Below are positions 1-8,260 of a DNA stretch of 64,000 bases, piece after piece; within the stretch, counting starts at the first letter, position 1, and every line of letters begins with the position of its first letter. The DNA lies in the NCBI RefSeq assembly GCF_009755885.1, contig NZ_VYIX01000002.1, forward strand, positions 124,001 to 188,000, in the 5' to 3' direction. Below the pieces are notes generated by a model. It was not told where the DNA came from. It saw only the letters and a program-made list of their open reading frames with translations, and ran no database searches. Origin of the DNA: Brachyspira sp. SAP_772 (GTDB taxonomy: Bacteria; Spirochaetota; Brachyspiria; Brachyspirales; Brachyspiraceae). The translations under genes were made by a program, and so were the position numbers.

Positions 1-2267
1 CTACTCAGGTGATAAAGCTTCCTGTTGAGAGAATATATGTATCTGTTTATGAGAAAGATGATGAGGCATTTAAGCTTTGGAATGAGCATATAGGAATACC
101 AAAAGAGAAGATTGTCAGGCTTGGAAAGAAGGATAATTTTTGGGGACCTGCGGGAGATTCTGGAGCTTGCGGACCTTGCAGTGAGCTTTATATTGATATG
201 GGTGAAGAGAAAGGGTGTGGAAAACCTGATTGTTTTGTGGGCTGTGATTGTGAGAGATATTTAGAGTTTTGGAATTTAGTATTCAATGAGTTTTTTCAAG
301 ATGTTGATGGCAATTTAACTCCGCTTCAGAATGTTGGTATAGACACAGGAATGGGGCTTGAGAGACTTTGTTATATTGTACAGGGTGTTGAGAGCAATTA
401 TCAGACTGATGTAATGAAGCCTATAGTTGATGCTATTTTAAATAAGCTTAATGTTAAATATGAAGGAAACAATAAAACAAAAATAAATTTATTAGCTGAC
501 CATTTAAGGGCGTTGGTATTTGTTTTGGCTGAAGGCTGTAAACCGTCTAATGAGGGAAGGGGATATGTTTTAAGAAGACTTTTAAGAAGAGCTTTAAAAA
601 CTGCTAATGATTTAGGGCATAAAGGAGCTTTCTTAAATGAGCTTACTTCTTCTGTAATTAATGTTTATAAAGATATATATGATTATCTTCCAAAAGAAGA
701 AGAGAATATTAAAAAGATATTAAAAGAAGAAGAGAATAAATTTTTAAGTACAATATCTGCTGGTATGAATAAGCTTTACAGTGTAATGGAAGAAAACAAA
801 GAAAGCAAAGTAATATCAGGTAAAGATGCTTTTATGCTTTTTGATACTTATGGACTTCCTTTTGATATCACAGAAGAAGAAGCTAGCGACCATGGTTTTA
901 CTGTTGATAAAAAAGGTTTTGAAGATGCAATGGAAGAGCAGAAAAAAAGAAGTAGAGGAACAGGAGAAGATAAAAAATCGAAGTTTGGTTTTGTTGAAAA
1001 TTATGAAACAAAATATGTTGGCGAAGATAGAGAGAGTTTAATTAACGGAGTAAAATCAAAGATAGTAGCTTTATATGAGAACGGAGAGAAGAAAGAGAGT
1101 TCATCATCTTCTAATGTTGTTGTAATTACAGAGTCATCGCCTTTTTATGGAGAGATGGGCGGACAGGTTGGAGATAATGGTTTTATAGAAATTTCTAGCG
1201 GAGAAAGTTTAAAAGTAGTAGATACACAGAAAAAAGAAAATACTATTATACATATAGTTGATTGCGGCAACAAAACTTTAAAAGTTGGAGAAGAGATAAA
1301 ACTCATAGTTAATTTCAACAGAAGAAGTGCTATAAGAAAAAACCACACAGCCACTCATATACTTCAAAAAGTTTTAGAATTAACGCTTGGAAATCATATT
1401 AATCAGGCAGGAAGTTTTGTTTGCGAAGATTATTTGAGATTTGACTTTACTCACCCTGATTCTATTAATGAAGAGACTCTAATAAACATAGAAAATCAAG
1501 TTAATGAAATAGTATTTAAATCAATGCCTGCAGTAATAAAATATATGCCGAAAGAAGAGGCAATAGCTTCTGGGGCTAAGGCATTATTTGGAGAGAAGTA
1601 TCCAGACACTGTAAGAATACTTGATATTGGCGAAGGATTTTCTGTTGAGCTTTGCGGGGGAAGCCATTTGACAAATACATCTGAAGTTGGTTATTTTCAT
1701 ATAGTAAGTGAAGGTTCTGTTGCAAGCGGTGTGAGAAGAATTGAAGCTATTACTGGGCTTAATGCTGCTAGAGAGGCTACTAATTTATTTAATAAAGTAA
1801 AAAGTTTAAGCCATATACTTAATGCAAATAAAGTAGAAGAGCTTACAACTAGAGCTGAAAACTTACAAACAGAAATAAAAAAATTACAAAAAGAAAATAA
1901 ACAATTAAAAACATCTGGTTCATCTTCTAAAGCATTTATTGATAATTGTGAAAATTTAAATGGAATTAAGTTTTACAATTTAGAGTTTGATGAAGATATA
2001 AAAGACATAAGGCTTTATGCTGACACTATAAAAGAGAGAGTTAAAGATTCTATAGCCTTTATGATAAGTAAAACAAATAAATCTATAATAGTTCAAGTTA
2101 CTGGAAAAGCTTTGAAAGAAAAAAACATATTGGCTAATTCTTTAATTAAAGATATAATATCAGCTGCAGGCGGCAGAGGCGGCGGAAAGGATAGTTTTGC
2201 TCAAGGCTCTATAGAAAATATCGAAAAAGCAAAAGAGGCTATTAATAAAATAAAGAGTAGTTTATAA
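1..2267 (+). CDS. alaS: Alanyl-tRNA synthetase, 5'-truncated by window edge
   Basis: This gene charges tRNA-Ala with alanine and hydrolyses mischarged Ser/Gly-tRNA in its editing domain. The frame is open from the window edge. The GTG at 9 is internal, and about 110-130 N-terminal residues lie outside, because family members are about 870 residues and 752 are visible. Seen here, counted from the GTG: the catalytic-domain remainder with DSGACGPCSE near 50, the DHLRALVF stretch near 165, the editing-domain zinc ligands HTATH near 445 and CGGSH near 548, a coiled-coil segment near 610-640, and a C-terminal DHHA1-type glycine-rich GGRGGGKDSFAQGS. The TAA stop abuts the ATG of the next gene with no gap, so the two are probably cotranscribed. 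Confidence 0.97.
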   Translation, partial: TQVIKLPVERIYVSVYEKDDEAFKLWNEHIGIPKEKIVRLGKKDNFWGPAGDSGACGPCSELYIDMGEEKGCGKPDCFVGCDCERYLEFWNLVFNEFFQDVDGNLTPLQNVGIDTGMGLERLCYIVQGVESNYQTDVMKPIVDAILNKLNVKYEGNNKTKINLLADHLRALVFVLAEGCKPSNEGRGYVLRRLLRRALKTANDLGHKGAFLNELTSSVINVYKDIYDYLPKEEENIKKILKEEENKFLSTISAGMNKLYSVMEENKESKVISGKDAFMLFDTYGLPFDITEEEASDHGFTVDKKGFEDAMEEQKKRSRGTGEDKKSKFGFVENYETKYVGEDRESLINGVKSKIVALYENGEKKESSSSSNVVVITESSPFYGEMGGQVGDNGFIEISSGESLKVVDTQKKENTIIHIVDCGNKTLKVGEEIKLIVNFNRRSAIRKNHTATHILQKVLELTLGNHINQAGSFVCEDYLRFDFTHPDSINEETLINIENQVNEIVFKSMPAVIKYMPKEEAIASGAKALFGEKYPDTVRILDIGEGFSVELCGGSHLTNTSEVGYFHIVSEGSVASGVRRIEAITGLNAAREATNLFNKVKSLSHILNANKVEELTTRAENLQTEIKKLQKENKQLKTSGSSSKAFIDNCENLNGIKFYNLEFDEDIKDIRLYADTIKERVKDSIAFMISKTNKSIIVQVTGKALKEKNILANSLIKDIISAAGGRGGGKDSFAQGSIENIEKAKEAINKIKSSL

Positions 2268-2885
2268 ATGAAAAAAGTTTTAAGCATTATCGTTATAATA
2301 TTATTTTCTGTATCTTGTTCACAGAAAGATTTAACTTTAAGAAGGCTTGATGATGTTAATAAAGCTTCAAAGAAATTGCAGGATAATAAAGATGATGAAG
2401 AGGTATTATTAGAAGTACTTAATGCTGCACAAAATGGCGGAAGAGAGGTTAGAGCAGAGGCTATATGGGTGCTTGGAAATATTGAGGCAGAGATAGCTTA
2501 TAGTGATTTTTTGAAGTCTAGTGTTGAAGACCCTGATTTTAATGTGCGTTGTTTATCAATACATGGTTTAGGCAGGCTGGAAGCTAAAACTCCTGAGGCA
2601 ATAGACAGTATAAAGAGAGCTATATCTGATACTGATTTACAAGTACAAATAGAGGCTTTAAAAGTTGCTGGTAATTTAAAAGCTCCTGAACTTTTAAATT
2701 CCATACTTGGAAGTTTATCTAGTAAAAACAAGTGGGTGAGAATGGCGGCTATTGAAGCTTTGAAAGATTATGATGATAATAGGGTGGACCGCTCTCTTAA
2801 TTTGCTTTCTTCTACGGATAATGATTATGCTGTGAAATCTACTATAGAGCAGGTTTTAAAATATAGAAATGAAAAAGGAATGTAA
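2268..2885 (+). CDS. HEAT-repeat lipoprotein
   Basis: This is a 205-residue exported protein. Residues 1-17 form a basic, hydrophobic signal ending in a lipobox-like SVSC, so Cys17 is the probable lipidated residue. From about residue 45 to the end there are consecutive helical HEAT/PBS-lyase-like repeats with the recurring pattern VRAEAIWVLGNI, VRCLSIHGLGRL, VQIEALKVAGNL and VRMAAIEALKDY. Such repeats normally form a curved scaffold for protein contacts. No catalytic motif is visible. It starts directly at the alaS stop. Function is unknown; a periplasmic or outer-membrane scaffold is an inference. Confidence 0.8.
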   Translation: MKKVLSIIVIILFSVSCSQKDLTLRRLDDVNKASKKLQDNKDDEEVLLEVLNAAQNGGREVRAEAIWVLGNIEAEIAYSDFLKSSVEDPDFNVRCLSIHGLGRLEAKTPEAIDSIKRAISDTDLQVQIEALKVAGNLKAPELLNSILGSLSSKNKWVRMAAIEALKDYDDNRVDRSLNLLSSTDNDYAVKSTIEQVLKYRNEKGM

Positions 2886-2894
2886 GAATAGTAT

Positions 2895-3692
2895 ATGCTT
2901 TTTAATAAAAAAATAATTTATTTATTAATAATTTTTTCTTTTATAAATATTTTTATTTTTTCATGCAGAAGCATGGGAAATTCTGTTGTAGTTATAGATG
3001 ATATAATATCTACAAATAGAATAGTTGCTGTTGCTTCTTTTACTTTCCCAAAAAGTATGACTAATGTAAATATAGATAGATTAAAATATTTAAATACAGA
3101 AATATATGCTGATGTTGTATTAAATAGTTTTATAAGTAATTTTAATTCTCAAAGTGAGTTAATAAAACTTGTAACTTTAGAAGAGGCTTTAGGAGATTCA
3201 GCTTTTTCTAAACTTCCAAATCATTATATATTGGGTTCAGATTATGTGGCTGCTACTGGTACTATAGCTACAAACAAATTAGATGATAATACTATTTCTT
3301 TACTTAAAGATAAGAATATATCAGGAGTTATGTATGCTAATTCTGAGATGTCTTTTTGGGCGCAGAGAATTGATATAAACTTTGATATATATGATTTAAA
3401 TGGCGAAAATTTATGGTTGGATACTTTAGAAGGATATTCTTATTATATTATAGGGGACACTGGTTCTCCTACTAAACAGATGAATTATCAGATAGTGATA
3501 GCTGATGTTATAAAGTTTCAACAGAAGCATGCTGATGAATTATATATTATAATAGATGAGGCAATATCTAACGGAGTATACAATTTAAAAAACAAAGTGC
3601 CGTATGCTTTTAGTACTAATGATATTTTGTTTACTCAAAAGACATTTAGTTTAACTAATGAAGATTATGCAAAAAAGGCAGGTATTAAATAA
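2895..3692 (+). CDS. Putative lipoprotein of unknown function
   Basis: This 265-residue protein has a long hydrophobic N terminus (about residues 6-23) followed by FSCRS, a plausible lipobox with Cys24. The remainder is soluble, mixed alpha/beta in character, with no motif I can assign. The stop TAA overlaps the ATG of the next gene by one base (TAATG), which suggests translational coupling. It probably belongs to the same transcript as alaS and the HEAT lipoprotein. I do not recognise the family. Confidence 0.7.
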   Translation: MLFNKKIIYLLIIFSFINIFIFSCRSMGNSVVVIDDIISTNRIVAVASFTFPKSMTNVNIDRLKYLNTEIYADVVLNSFISNFNSQSELIKLVTLEEALGDSAFSKLPNHYILGSDYVAATGTIATNKLDDNTISLLKDKNISGVMYANSEMSFWAQRIDINFDIYDLNGENLWLDTLEGYSYYIIGDTGSPTKQMNYQIVIADVIKFQQKHADELYIIIDEAISNGVYNLKNKVPYAFSTNDILFTQKTFSLTNEDYAKKAGIK

Positions 3693-3982
3693 TGGCAGAT
3701 AGACAAAAAATAGAATTAACTTTTAGTGATATTGATGAGTTTAAGTTTAAAAGACCTTTAAAAGGTTATATTACAAAACTTGATGATGATAGGTATATTA
3801 TTAGCAATGATGATTTAGCTATTAAGGGAACCGGTAAAACACCTAAAGAAGCTGCTGAGATGATTAAGGATCAGTTTATTAATTTGGCTAATGATGTAAT
3901 GTATAAGTCTAAATATGCTCCATTAAGCGAGAGAGAGAGAAAAAAGGTAAGTATTATACAATCTATATGTGATATTATTTAA
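3692..3982 (+). CDS. Small conserved hypothetical protein
   Basis: This is a 96-residue, soluble, charged protein with no signal peptide. The centre (residues 20-60) reads like a small beta-rich fold followed by an amphipathic helix (TGKTPKEAAEMIKDQF). GTGKT occurs there but lacks the context of a P-loop NTPase and is probably fortuitous. It starts on the last base of the preceding lipoprotein gene, so it is likely translated by coupling. The gap to ddl is 58 bp. Function unknown. Confidence 0.65.
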   Translation: MADRQKIELTFSDIDEFKFKRPLKGYITKLDDDRYIISNDDLAIKGTGKTPKEAAEMIKDQFINLANDVMYKSKYAPLSERERKKVSIIQSICDII

Positions 3983-4040
3983 TATTATATATAGATTTTT
4001 TATCATCAAAAAACTTCTATTAATTTTTTAGGAATTAAAT

Positions 4041-5012
4041 ATGCTATTAACTACTGAATTAAAAAATAAAATATTGAAAGAATTTCAAGGAAAAAAAATA
4101 GCCGTGCTTCATGGAGGCATAAGCGACGAGAGGGAAGTTTCTCTTAGAAGCGGCAAGAATGTTTTTGAAGCTTTAACTTCTTACAAAGAATTAAAAGACA
4201 ACACTATATTGATAGATGTTAAAGACCATTATGAATTGGTGGAAACTCTAAAAAAAGAAAATGTTGAATATTGCTATAATATATTGCATGGCACTTTTGG
4301 AGAAGACGGTACTATTCAAGGGCTTTTGGATTGTCTTAATATTAAATACACAGGCGAAAATACATTAGTTAGTTCTCTTTGTATGAATAAGGTTTATACA
4401 AAAAGAATATGGCTTTCTTCTAATGTTTCTACTGTTGATTTTCAGCTTCTTGAAGATGCTATAAAAAATAATAATATCTCTTTTAATTTCCCTATAATAT
4501 TAAAACCTATTTCAAGCGGTTCTAGTGTGGGTGTTTCTTTAATAAAAACTGAAGATGAATTTGAAAATATTGTTAAAGATATAAAAGATACTCATAATTA
4601 TTTTTTAGAGCCGTACATTAAAGGCAAAGAAGTAACCGTTGGTCTTGTACGTGATAATGATGATATATATGTGTTTCCTATACTTGGCATTAATCCTAAA
4701 AATGAAATATATGATTATGATGCTAAATATACTCCGGGAAAAACAGAGATGGAGATACCTGCAAAATTAGATAAACAATTAGAAAATAAATTAATAGAAA
4801 ATTGTAAAAAGGCTTATGATGTTTTAGGCTGTGTGGGTCTTTGCAGAATAGATGCTATAATTGCTGAAGATGGTTTTATTAATTTGATGGAAGTTAATAC
4901 TCAAGGCGGCATGACAAATACTTCTGATATACCAGCTATGGCAAAAAATATTAATATGCCTTTTGAAGATGTTGTTTTATATATACTTTCTCTAGCATAC
5001 AAAAATGTATAA
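4041..5012 (+). CDS. ddl: D-alanine--D-alanine ligase
   Basis: This ATP-grasp enzyme makes the D-Ala-D-Ala dipeptide for peptidoglycan from two D-alanines. At 323 residues it is the usual length. Visible family features are the N-terminal LHGGISDEREVSLRSG (about residues 24-39), LHGTFGEDGTIQGLLD near 85-100, the ATP-binding KPISSGSSVGV near 155, and the metal-binding ELMEVNTQ-type block near 290 (MEVNTQGGMTNTSD). The start ATG follows a TTAGGAATT stretch. Alanine racemase (42576-43694) and an alanine symporter lie in the same window, and together they supply the substrate. Confidence 0.95.
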   Translation: MLLTTELKNKILKEFQGKKIAVLHGGISDEREVSLRSGKNVFEALTSYKELKDNTILIDVKDHYELVETLKKENVEYCYNILHGTFGEDGTIQGLLDCLNIKYTGENTLVSSLCMNKVYTKRIWLSSNVSTVDFQLLEDAIKNNNISFNFPIILKPISSGSSVGVSLIKTEDEFENIVKDIKDTHNYFLEPYIKGKEVTVGLVRDNDDIYVFPILGINPKNEIYDYDAKYTPGKTEMEIPAKLDKQLENKLIENCKKAYDVLGCVGLCRIDAIIAEDGFINLMEVNTQGGMTNTSDIPAMAKNINMPFEDVVLYILSLAYKNV

Positions 5013-5021
5013 AATTATCTA

Positions 5022-5050
5022 TTGACAAATGGTTAAAATTAGTATATCAT
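5022..5050 (+). promoter_or_regulatory. Sigma70-type promoter of the Fur/PerR-like gene
   Basis: TTGACA at 5022-5027 and TATCAT at 5045-5050 are separated by 17 bp. They sit about 60 bp upstream of the regulator's ATG, beginning just after the ddl stop. Confidence 0.6.
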
Positions 5051-5063
5051 TCTAAATGAGATT

Positions 5064-5084
5064 AATTATTAATTATAAATAATT
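5064..5084. promoter_or_regulatory. AT-rich inverted repeat, possible Fur/PerR operator
   Basis: AATTATT (5064-5070) and AATAATT (5078-5084) are perfect inverted arms around 7 bp. The repeat lies between the predicted -10 and the start codon of the Fur-family gene, a position suited to autoregulation. Base composition alone makes such repeats common here, so this is tentative. Confidence 0.3.
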
Positions 5085-5108
5085 TCTTCATAAGAGGTTT
5101 ATAACAAT

Positions 5109-5495
5109 ATGAACAACACTAGAAACACAATACAAAAACAAGTAATATTAAATGCTGTAAGGGAATTAAAAAATCACCCTACATCAGAAGAGGTTTATAA
5201 TTATATTAAACCAAATTTCCCGTCTATTAGTTTAGGAACAGTTTATAGAAACCTTAATTTGCTTTCTGAAAACAATGAGATACAAAAGATTTCTATAATA
5301 GATGATGCTGTGAGATTTGACCATATCACTAATGAACACTATCACTTTCAATGTGATAAATGCAAAAAGTTAATAGATATTAATTTGCCTTATAATAAAG
5401 AATTAGATGAAGCTGTTTCTAAAAAATATAATGTAGAAATAAATAAACATGACATTGTATTTATAGGCGTTTGTAAATCTTGCAAATCAGAATAA
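5109..5495 (+). CDS. Fur-family metalloregulator, PerR-like
   Basis: This 128-residue transcriptional repressor carries an N-terminal winged helix (TSEEVYNYI...SLGTVYRNLNLLSE, residues 25-55) and a C-terminal dimerisation/metal domain. CDKC near 82-85 and CKSC near 122-125 are the two CxxC pairs of a structural zinc site. HITNEHYHFQC supplies the histidines expected for the regulatory metal. Length and layout fit PerR (peroxide sensing) at least as well as Fur, and the sequence alone does not settle it. It has its own promoter (5022-5050) and may repress itself. FeoAB and a hemerythrin in the window are plausible but unproven relatives of its regulon. Confidence 0.85.
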   Translation: MNNTRNTIQKQVILNAVRELKNHPTSEEVYNYIKPNFPSISLGTVYRNLNLLSENNEIQKISIIDDAVRFDHITNEHYHFQCDKCKKLIDINLPYNKELDEAVSKKYNVEINKHDIVFIGVCKSCKSE

Positions 5496-5566
5496 TTTTT
5501 TATTAAAAGAGTAAGTATTTTCTTTTATACTTAAAACATTGTAAATAAAAAAAATAATTTTTTTTA

Positions 5567-5620
5567 TTTTTATCTCTAAAAAATATAGAATAAATTAATT
5601 ATTTTCATTCTAAAGGAAAT
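5567..5620 (+). repeat. 54-bp direct repeat, copy 1
   Basis: This stretch is identical over 54 bp to 5836-5889. It ends in TAAAGGAAAT, which in copy 2 is the ribosome-binding region of folD. The two copies bracket dispersed element A. Confidence 0.95.
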
Positions 5621-5636
5621 AATGTATGTTTTTATT

Positions 5637-5800
5637 TTATTCAACTTTTTCCTGTAGCAAAAAGTTGCAAAAAGTACAAATGCTTTGATTTTATATTTTA
5701 GTAATATGTATCAGATGCAGTTCTTTTGGTTCTTTTATACCAATACCGAGTAGGTGCCTATCGGCAAAAGAACTGGGGTGCGGGGCAAAGCCCTGCAAAT
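5637..5800. repeat. Dispersed palindromic element A
   Basis: Right-head module: CAACTTTTT and AAAAAGTTG pair around CCTGTAGC. After an AT-rich middle, the left-head module follows: CAGTTCTTTT pairs with AAAAGAACTG about 50 bp away, enclosing TATACCAATACCGAGTAGG-type sequence, then GGGGTGCGGGGCAAAGCCCTGC. It is the same family as the other copies listed here. It is flanked on both sides by the 54-bp direct repeat and contains no credible gene. Confidence 0.85.
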
Positions 5801-5835
5801 ATTTTTTTAAAAAATCTTTTTTTCTATACACTTGT

Positions 5836-5889
5836 TTTTTATCTCTAAAAAATATAGAATAAATTAATTATTTTCATTCTAAAGGAAAT
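5836..5889 (+). repeat. 54-bp direct repeat, copy 2 (folD leader)
   Basis: Perfect copy of 5567-5620. Here the AAAGGAAAT at its end lies 6 bp upstream of the folD ATG and acts as its Shine-Dalgarno. Confidence 0.95.
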
Positions 5890-5895
5890 TATAAC

Positions 5896-6741
5896 ATGCC
5901 AGCTAATATACTTGATGTAAGAGAATTATCAAAAAGCATAAGAGCAGAAATTAAAGAGAAGGTTGCTTTTTTAATTAATAAGCCTAGAATAGATTTTGTT
6001 TATTTTGATGATGATAAATCTACAGAGTTATATTTCACTCATGCAAAAAAGATGGCAGAAAATGTTGGAATGGTAGGCGAGCTTCATAAGCTAAGCACAA
6101 ATACAACAGAAAAAGATTTCATCACTCTAATAGAATATTTAAACGAAGAGAAAGATATTAGCGGTATAATGCTTCAAATGCCTTTGCCTAAGCATATAAG
6201 AAGAGAGGTTGTTTACGAGACTATATCCACAAAAAAAGATATTGATGCAATAAGCAATTTAAATCTTGGCAGAATTTTAACTTCTAATGATGAATTAATT
6301 CCTTGCACTGTAAGAAGTGTAATGACAATACTTGAGCATTATAACATAAAAATAGAGGGTGCTAATGCTGTGGTTGTTGGAAGGAGTGAGATAGTTGGAA
6401 AGCCTCTTGCTTTATCATTATTAAATAAATCTGCTACTGTTACAATAGCTCATTCAAAAACTAAAGATTTAAAAAGTGTTTGCAAGAATGCTGATATATT
6501 ATGTGTGTCTATTGGAAAGGCAGAGTTTATTGACGGGGAATATATAAAAGATAATGCTGTTGTTATAGATATAGGAATCAATGTTCTTGAAGATGGTTCT
6601 ATTAAGGGAGATGTAAAGTTTGATGAGGCAGTTAATATTGCATCTATGATAACCCCTGTACCTAATGGCGTTGGAAGTTTAACGACAACAATGCTTCTTT
6701 CAAACTTGCTTTACTTGCATACGAAGTATAATAATAATTAA
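5896..6741 (+). CDS. folD: FolD-like methylene-THF dehydrogenase/cyclohydrolase with altered active site
   Basis: This 281-residue protein has the FolD two-domain architecture: an N-terminal catalytic domain to about 120, then a Rossmann domain with VVVGRSEIVGKPLALSLL near 160-178 and TPVPNGVGSLT near 255. FolD normally interconverts methylene-, methenyl- and formyl-THF using NADP. Gapless alignment of the Tyr-containing block to my memory of E. coli FolD (YVASKRK) gives YFTHAKK here, so the catalytic Lys of YxxxK is Ala, with Lys one residue later. PCTPxG is PCTVRS, and PGGVGP is PNGVGS. The Gln of LQMPLP and the first Asp of KDID are kept. It may be a divergent enzyme or a non-canonical paralogue. 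The ATG at 5896 is set by AAAGGAAAT. Confidence 0.85.
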   Translation: MPANILDVRELSKSIRAEIKEKVAFLINKPRIDFVYFDDDKSTELYFTHAKKMAENVGMVGELHKLSTNTTEKDFITLIEYLNEEKDISGIMLQMPLPKHIRREVVYETISTKKDIDAISNLNLGRILTSNDELIPCTVRSVMTILEHYNIKIEGANAVVVGRSEIVGKPLALSLLNKSATVTIAHSKTKDLKSVCKNADILCVSIGKAEFIDGEYIKDNAVVIDIGINVLEDGSIKGDVKFDEAVNIASMITPVPNGVGSLTTTMLLSNLLYLHTKYNNN

Positions 6742-6777
6742 ATTTATTGAAAAAATAAAGTTATATTTTTTTATATC

Positions 6778-6993
6778 TGGGGCTTTGCCCCCTGCGAAGT
6801 GTACCCGTAGGGTAAGACCCCACTTCTTTTGCGACCGCAGGAAGTGCCTTCGGTATTGCCACAAAGAAGCAAAAAGGCTATTTTTAGCTAAAAAATATAT
6901 ATTTTATTATACGTTTAAAATATAAATTGGTGCAATTTAGTATTAATTTTTTATTTGCACTTTTTGGTTCTTTTTGCGGCGGGAAAAAGAACA
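6778..6993. repeat. Dispersed palindromic element B
   Basis: Left head: GGGGCTTTGCCCC, then TACCCGTAGGGTA (a micro-hairpin), then CTTCTTTT...AAAGAAG enclosing a 24-bp insertion (6832-6855) with CCGCAGGAAGTGCCTTCGG. The right head is GGTTCTTTTTGCGGCGGG followed by AAAAAGAAC. It lies between convergent folD and lrgB and probably also separates their transcripts. Confidence 0.85.
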
Positions 6994-7020
6994 AGAAAAA
7001 ATTTACAAACTTAAAAATTT

Positions 7021-7728
7021 CTACCATATAGTAACAAGCAGTTTATATAGTATAGGAAGCAGCACAACCGTTAAAGCTCCAGCTATACCTATAGCAAGCC
7101 CAGACATAGCACCTTCAGTCTCTCCCATCTCTATGGCTTTACTAGTGCCAACAGCATGCGATGCAGTGCCTATTGAAATGCCCTTAGCTAAAGGCGATTT
7201 TATTCTAAATATTTTAAATACTATAGGAGCAATTATAGCACCAGCCACCCCAGATATTACAACAGCAAGCACAGTGATAGATTTAACACCTCCTATACTA
7301 TCAGCCACATCAACAGCTATTGCAGTAGTTATTGATTTTGGAAGAAGTGATAAAAGTATATTTTCTGATACGCCCATAATCTTTGCAGTGAAATATATTC
7401 CAACTATTCCTATGGCACTTCCTATTGCAATGCTAAAAAGTATTACTAATAAATTCGCTTTTAATATTGGAAGATTTCTATATATTGGAAGAGCTAATAC
7501 AACAGTTGCAGGACCCACTAATGCATTAATAAATTTCCCGCCGCTTTCATTATAAACACTATAAGGCACCCCCATAAAATAAATAGATAAACCTACAAGT
7601 ATTACACTCGTTACAAGAGGCGTTAATATAGGGAGTTTGGTTTTATTATAAATATAGTATGATATTATATATGCTATTAAAGTTATTACTATTGCAATTA
7701 GCGGGTTGTCTTGAAATAATGCTGTCAT
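7021..7728 (-). CDS. lrgB: LrgB/CidB family membrane protein
   Basis: This 235-residue multi-pass inner-membrane protein has about six hydrophobic segments. Family features visible are LPILTPLVTSVILVG near 30-45, ALVGPATVVLALPIY near 70-85 and the C-terminal GTASHAVGTSKAIEMGE near 190-207. LrgB partners LrgA in holin/antiholin-like or metabolite-export systems that influence murein hydrolase activity. Its ATG overlaps the stop of lrgA by 4 bp, so the two are translationally coupled, with lrgA first. Element B lies immediately downstream. Confidence 0.92.
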   Translation of the reverse strand: MTALFQDNPLIAIVITLIAYIISYYIYNKTKLPILTPLVTSVILVGLSIYFMGVPYSVYNESGGKFINALVGPATVVLALPIYRNLPILKANLLVILFSIAIGSAIGIVGIYFTAKIMGVSENILLSLLPKSITTAIAVDVADSIGGVKSITVLAVVISGVAGAIIAPIVFKIFRIKSPLAKGISIGTASHAVGTSKAIEMGETEGAMSGLAIGIAGALTVVLLPILYKLLVTIW

Positions 7729-8105
7729 TTTATTTTCCTTTTTTTATTAACTATGTTTTCAAAAAACTGTGCAGATAAACCAGTTGCAGCCATTATCACC
7801 ACAACAAAAAATACGCATATTATAAGAAAAGGTATTATCTCCTCTTTAATATATTTATATTCATCAACTATAGCTAAACTAGCAGGCACAAATAACAAAG
7901 CCATGTTTTTTATTAATATATCGCTAGCCTCATCAATATCGCTTTCTTTTACAATTCCAAAAACTAAGAGGAAAAACAGTAAAAACATTCCTATTACATT
8001 TCCCGGTATTGGCAGTTTTAAAGATTTGCTTAAGATGTATGATATTGAATAAATAAAAAATATTATAGAGAATTGTTTTATCAACTTCATTGTAGTAGAA
8101 TCCAA
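7725..8105 (-). CDS. lrgA: LrgA/CidA family holin-like protein
   Basis: This small four-helix membrane protein (126 residues) has the LrgA signature LKLPIPGNVIGMFLLFFLL near residues 29-47 and FVPASLAIVDEY near 72-83. It acts with LrgB in a membrane complex linked to pyruvate/redox-dependent cell-lysis control in Firmicutes; the role here is inferred. The start at 8105 (MDSTTMK) could instead be the internal Met6. The sequence upstream belongs to a restriction-gene remnant and repeats, so its promoter is not obvious. Confidence 0.9.
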   Translation of the reverse strand: MDSTTMKLIKQFSIIFFIYSISYILSKSLKLPIPGNVIGMFLLFFLLVFGIVKESDIDEASDILIKNMALLFVPASLAIVDEYKYIKEEIIPFLIICVFFVVVIMAATGLSAQFFENIVNKKRKIK

Positions 8106-8134
8106 TAAATTATTTTAAAAAATTATTGTGATAA

Positions 8135-8257
8135 ATTATATACCTAAAAAAATGTTTTTCAATAGAGTATTTTGATGCTGAGATTGAGTTGCGTAAAAAG
8201 CAATATGAATACTACAGAGATAAATTACTTACTTTTAAGGAGAAGAAAAAATGTTAA
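8135..8257 (+). pseudogene. 3' remnant of a type I restriction specificity gene (hsdS)
   Basis: The frame is open from 8135 to the TAA at 8255-8257 and has no start codon. It encodes a C-terminal fragment containing EIELRKKQYEYYRDKLLTF. That is the highly characteristic end of the HsdS conserved coiled-coil region (typically RRKQYEYYRDKLLTF). Neither hsdM, hsdR nor the rest of hsdS is present. The stop is followed within 5 bp by dispersed element C. It looks like the scar of a deleted or displaced restriction locus. The identification rests on this motif, which is distinctive. Confidence 0.75.
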
Positions 8258-8260
8258 TTT

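Noticed and set aside
3820-3850. GTGKT in the 96-residue hypothetical as a P-loop
   Set aside because: The surrounding residues do not form a Walker A context and the protein is too small for a P-loop NTPase.
5567-5889. CRISPR-like direct repeats
   Set aside because: Only two copies, 54 bp long and separated by a dispersed element; no array or cas genes.
6974-7555. 193-residue open frame on the plus strand
   Set aside because: Antisense to lrgB, whose minus-strand product has clear family motifs; the plus-strand product is low-complexity with no family match.
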